A stretch of 64,000 nucleotides of DNA from Streptomyces sp. LaPpAH-108. Its GTDB lineage: Bacteria > Actinomycetota > Actinomycetes > Streptomycetales > Streptomycetaceae. The stretch covers positions 124,001 to 188,000 of the forward strand of contig NZ_KB891995.1 in NCBI RefSeq assembly GCF_000373625.1. Direction: 5' to 3'. The notes under the pieces are model-generated. The model saw only the letters and a list, made by a program, of their open reading frames with translations. It was not told where the DNA came from and ran no database searches. Below, in pieces: positions 61,187 to 64,000 of the stretch. The position numbers and the translations under genes were made by a program. How positions within the stretch are numbered: position 1 is the first letter of the stretch; every line of letters begins with the position of its first letter.

Positions 61187-62575
61187 CTAAGCCTGCTCGC
61201 TCCCCCGCCAGCCGCGCGAATCCACACCACCCGGCACCGGCGCCTCCGGGTCGTACGGCTGCCGGGTGAACACGAACGAGCCCACGTCGAGATGGCTCGG
61301 CGTCCCGTCCGGACGCCGTACGGCGCGCAGCACCTCACCGGCGTAGTAGCCCTCCAGGCCGGTCCAGGTACCGTCGCCGTTCGGGCGGAACCGCGCACGG
61401 CGGCCGGTCCCCGAGAGCGGGCCGAGCACGAGTCCGTCGGCGGACACCCGCAGGCCGAAGGCATGTGTCCCCCAGTACCACTGCCCGGCCAACTCAAGGA
61501 CTTCCGGATCGACTTCGGGCAGCGGGCGCCAGGGCTCCGGGATGCGCGGTTCGGCCTCGGCGACGATGCGGACGAGATCGGCGCCCACCGCACCGACCAG
61601 CGGGCCGCTCGTGGCGTTGGCCAGCACGACCGCCGCGACGTCGTCGTCCACGCTGATGACGAGGTTCGCCACGAAGCCCGGGAGCGAGCCGGAGTGGCCG
61701 ACGAGGAGCCTGCCGTCCCGGTGCTGGAGCTGCATCCCGAGGCCGTAGGCGGAGCCGTCCGCCAGCTCCGCGGGCTCGGCGGGTGCGGCGGGCGTCCGCA
61801 TCTCCCGGACCGACTCCGCGCTCAGCACCCGGTCGTCCCCCTCGGCCAGGAAGACGGCGAACCGGGCGAGGTCGCCGGTGGTCGACCAGAGCTGTCCGGC
61901 CGGTGCCATCCGGCCCAGGTCCTCCAGCGGCTCGGGCAGCAGCGCGTCCGCCCAGGGATGCACCGCCCAGCCGCCCGCGTGCGGGGCTTGGGGCTGGACG
62001 GTGGTGCGGTGCAGGCCGAGCGGTTCGAGGATCTCCTCGCGCAGCACCTGCTCCCAGGGGGCGCCGCGCAACTCCTCCACCAGCGCGCCGAGCAGGGTGT
62101 AGCCGGGGTTGGAGTAGTGGAAGCGCCGGCCGACCGGGTGCGGCGAGGGGTGCTCGCCGAGCACGTCGCTCAGCTCGGGACGCAGCGAGCCCGGCGTCCG
62201 CTCCCACCAGGGCCCGGGTGACTCGGCCGCCAACCCCGCGGTGTGGGCGAGTAGTTCGGCGACGGTGGCCTCCCCGGCGCCGGTGCCCGGCAGATGCTTC
62301 TCCAGCGGGTCGCCGAGGTCCAGCAGCCCCTCGTCCCGCAGCCGCATCACCAGGACGGCGGTGAACGTCTTGGTGAGGGAGCCGATCCGGTACTGCACGT
62401 CCCCGTCCGGCTCGTGCCCCTCCACCGAGGACCGCGCCCCCTGCCACACGACCCGGCCGCCCCGCACCACCGCGGCCACCAGCGACGGCGCCCGCCCCTC
62501 GGTCTGCGCGACGGCGATCCGGTGCAACAGCGCCCGTCGCGTTCCCGGCAGCAGTTCTTCATGAGATGTCGTCAT
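61187..62575 (-). CDS. Serine hydrolase, class C beta-lactamase-like
   Basis: 462 residues from ATG 62575. SxxK motif in RIGSLTKTFTAVL (about 66-69), YxN motif in FHYSNPGYTLLGAL, and a late LVGHSGSLPGF in place of KTG. The C-terminal 110 residues (RARFRPNGDGTWTGLEGYYA) form an extra beta domain as in esterase/D-aminopeptidase relatives. There is no signal peptide, so a cytoplasmic esterase or peptidase is likelier than an antibiotic-degrading enzyme. Confidence 0.88.
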   Translation of the reverse strand: MTTSHEELLPGTRRALLHRIAVAQTEGRAPSLVAAVVRGGRVVWQGARSSVEGHEPDGDVQYRIGSLTKTFTAVLVMRLRDEGLLDLGDPLEKHLPGTGAGEATVAELLAHTAGLAAESPGPWWERTPGSLRPELSDVLGEHPSPHPVGRRFHYSNPGYTLLGALVEELRGAPWEQVLREEILEPLGLHRTTVQPQAPHAGGWAVHPWADALLPEPLEDLGRMAPAGQLWSTTGDLARFAVFLAEGDDRVLSAESVREMRTPAAPAEPAELADGSAYGLGMQLQHRDGRLLVGHSGSLPGFVANLVISVDDDVAAVVLANATSGPLVGAVGADLVRIVAEAEPRIPEPWRPLPEVDPEVLELAGQWYWGTHAFGLRVSADGLVLGPLSGTGRRARFRPNGDGTWTGLEGYYAGEVLRAVRRPDGTPSHLDVGSFVFTRQPYDPEAPVPGGVDSRGWRGSEQA

Positions 62576-62645
62576 GCGCCCAGTCCATCCGCTGAAGGGC
62601 GGCACGTCGAGTTCTTTGATCCGGTCCCGCTCGGCGGGCCGCGCG

Positions 62646-63326
62646 TCATCTGGAGACGCGGGCCTCGATGCCGTCGAGCAGGAAGTCGAGGCCGAGCCGG
62701 AAGGTGGCGTCGGCGTCCAGGTGGGCGGCATCGCGCACCACCGTGGCCAGGGCGGGGAACCGGCCGGTGGCGAAGGTCCGGCGCAGATAGGGCCCGAGCG
62801 CGGCCTGCCAGTGCTTCTCGTCCATGCCGCTGGCCCGCTCGGCCCGCCGCTCGGCGATCTCACGGCGCACGGCGCCGATGACGTACGCGTTAACCGAGGC
62901 GACCACCGGCATGGCGGCGTCCACGCCGAGGTCGCCCAGCGCGGCCACCACGGTCTCCCCGTTGGCCAGCGCGTGCGGCCCGAGCTGCGGTCGTCCGCCG
63001 AGCAGATCGGCGAGCCATTCGTGCTCGTGAGCGGTCTGCCGGGTGGTTTCGGCGAGGGAGCGCAGCATGGCCCGCCAGTCGTCTCCGACCGGACGGATCT
63101 CGGCGTACATCGCGTCGACCATCAGGTCGAGCAGCTCCTCCTTGCTGTCGATGTAGCCGTACAGCCGCATCGGGCCGACGCCCAGTACGGCGGCGACCTT
63201 GCGCAGCGACACCGCCTCCAGGCCGTCCGCGTCGGCCAGCTGGATCGCCGCCCGCACGATCCGTTCCCGGCTCAGCGGGGTCGGAACGGGTCGATTCGGC
63301 GGCTCCGGCCGCTCCCACACCAACAT
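62646..63326 (-). CDS. TetR-family repressor
   Basis: 226 residues from ATG 63326. The HTH is at about 18-65 (LSRERIVRAAIQLADADGLE, SLRKVAAVLGVGPMRLYGYI, SKEELLDLMVDAMY), with a TetR_C-type ligand domain after it (YLRRTFATGRFPALATVVRD, FRLGLDFLLDGIEARV). Divergent from the FAD monooxygenase gene, with palindromic operators between them, as for TetX-like or rifampicin-monooxygenase-type gene pairs. The ligand is unknown. Confidence 0.93.
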   Translation of the reverse strand: MLVWERPEPPNRPVPTPLSRERIVRAAIQLADADGLEAVSLRKVAAVLGVGPMRLYGYIDSKEELLDLMVDAMYAEIRPVGDDWRAMLRSLAETTRQTAHEHEWLADLLGGRPQLGPHALANGETVVAALGDLGVDAAMPVVASVNAYVIGAVRREIAERRAERASGMDEKHWQAALGPYLRRTFATGRFPALATVVRDAAHLDADATFRLGLDFLLDGIEARVSR

Positions 63327-63351
63327 GCCGCCAACATTACAACGCATCGAG

Positions 63352-63383
63352 CGATACAGTGTATCGATCAGTACGGTGTATCG
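63352..63383. promoter_or_regulatory. TetR operators between tetR and monooxygenase
   Basis: CGATACAGTGTATCG (63352-63366) is a perfect palindrome around its central base. A second, looser copy, CGATCA-N6-TGTATCG, overlaps its last bases at 63365-63383. They lie between the two divergent start codons. Confidence 0.75.
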
Positions 63384-63397
63384 AAGGGGAGGCAACC

Positions 63398-64000
63398 ATG
63401 ACCATCGCCATCGTCGGAGCCGGGCTCGGCGGCCTGGCGCTCGCCCGTGTGCTGCACGTGAACGGCATGGAATCCGTAGTGTACGAACGGGAAGCGTCAC
63501 GCGCCGCGCGCGGTCAGGGCGGCATGCTCGACATCCACTCGGGCCAGCGGGCGCTGCGCGAGGCCGGTCTGATCGACGGGTTCCACGCGATCGCCCGTGG
63601 CGAGGGCCAGGACATGCGGCTCCTCGAACCGGACGGCACCCTGCTGCTCCAGGAGGACACGCCCGACGACGCCCCGCTCGACCGTCCCGAGGTCGACCGC
63701 GCCGATCTGCGCGACCTGCTGCTGGATTCCCTCCCCGAGGGCATGGTGCGCTGGGGGCACGCGGTCACCTCCGCCGACGACGGCCTGCTGCGCTTCGCCG
63801 ACGGCGGCAGCGCGCCGTACGACCTGCTGGTCGGCGCGGACGGTGCGCGGTCCCGGGTCCGTCCGCTGCTCACCGACACCCGCCCGGTGCACATCGGCCA
63901 GAACGTCGTCGAGATCGGCATCCCCGACATCGACCGCACCCACCCCGACCTCGCGGCGATGGTGGGACGCGGCAACTACTGGGTGCTCGGCGACGGGGTG
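63398..64000 (+). CDS. FAD-dependent monooxygenase, 5' part (runs off the right edge)
   Basis: 201 residues visible. ATG 63398 follows GGGGAGG. The Rossmann FAD motif IAIVGAGLGGLALARVLHVN (GxGxxG), a RADLRDLLLDSLPEG segment, and the LLVGADGARSRVRPLL (DG) motif place it among group A aromatic hydroxylases; the overall pattern recalls TetX-like enzymes that inactivate drugs. The C-terminal half is outside the window. Confidence 0.9.
   Translation, partial: MTIAIVGAGLGGLALARVLHVNGMESVVYEREASRAARGQGGMLDIHSGQRALREAGLIDGFHAIARGEGQDMRLLEPDGTLLLQEDTPDDAPLDRPEVDRADLRDLLLDSLPEGMVRWGHAVTSADDGLLRFADGGSAPYDLLVGADGARSRVRPLLTDTRPVHIGQNVVEIGIPDIDRTHPDLAAMVGRGNYWVLGDGV

Overview
The window is chromosomal DNA of a Streptomyces or a very close relative. 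The base composition is very GC-rich with the matching codon bias, GTG starts are common, and the gene content includes ssgR-ssgA, a Dyp-peroxidase/Sco copper cluster, a fused cydCD and thiC under a TPP riboswitch. Seven ParB-binding parS sites (consensus TGTTTCACGTGAAACA) become denser toward the right edge. In Streptomyces such sites cluster around oriC, so the replication origin probably lies beyond the right end. No rRNA, CRISPR array, insertion sequence or biosynthetic cluster is visible.

Layout. 1-363: the 5' part of a tryptophanyl-tRNA synthetase gene with an attenuator and a leader peptide carrying two adjacent Trp codons. 447-3299: a small, decayed integrative element in the 3' end of tRNA-Ser(UGA), with a 57-bp direct repeat, a truncated tyrosine recombinase and an unexplained HTH-type gene. 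3401-14549: HtrA-type protease, glycerophosphodiesterase, two anti-sigma-like ATPases, a SEC-C protein, a prim-pol protein, a GAF-PP2C protein lacking one metal ligand, aminopeptidase P and an acetyltransferase. 14785-21185: extracytoplasmic copper cluster (Met-rich membrane protein, YcnI, Sco, PCuAC, CopCD, Tat-exported Dyp peroxidase). 21306-25585: pheA, serS, a HAD phosphatase, and an odd tRNA-like gene whose cloverleaf is split at the anticodon loop by a hairpin of about 177 nt. 25695-29214: two ABC ATPase/permease pairs.

29495-34733: M24 peptidase homologue, a hydrolase-SDR fusion whose SDR part lacks the catalytic motif, RNA 2'-phosphotransferase KptA, an F420-type oxidoreductase and a HAD phosphatase. 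34741-40896: cytochrome bd operon cydA-cydB-cydCD with a Rex operator. 41111-49633: hisC, a LacI regulator, a metallophosphoesterase, a membrane protein, thiC with its riboswitch, and a YibE/F transporter. 49775-54114: ssgR-ssgA, small membrane and cupin proteins, ptpA, and a trans-sulfuration enzyme. 54333-64000: LysR, NUDIX, flavohemoprotein, acetyltransferases, an HbpS-like protein, MarR/MFS, a serine hydrolase, and a divergent TetR/FAD-monooxygenase pair.

Most striking: (1) the interrupted tRNA-like gene next to serS and about 7 kb from kptA; (2) a parS site inside the variable arm of the thiC TPP riboswitch, and other parS sites inside dtpA, over the cydCD start codon and inside a 26-bp palindrome between convergent genes; (3) clusters of perfect DnaA boxes in the pheA-serS gap and at the end of the hydrolase-SDR gene; (4) the Trp-codon leader peptide of the synthetase gene.
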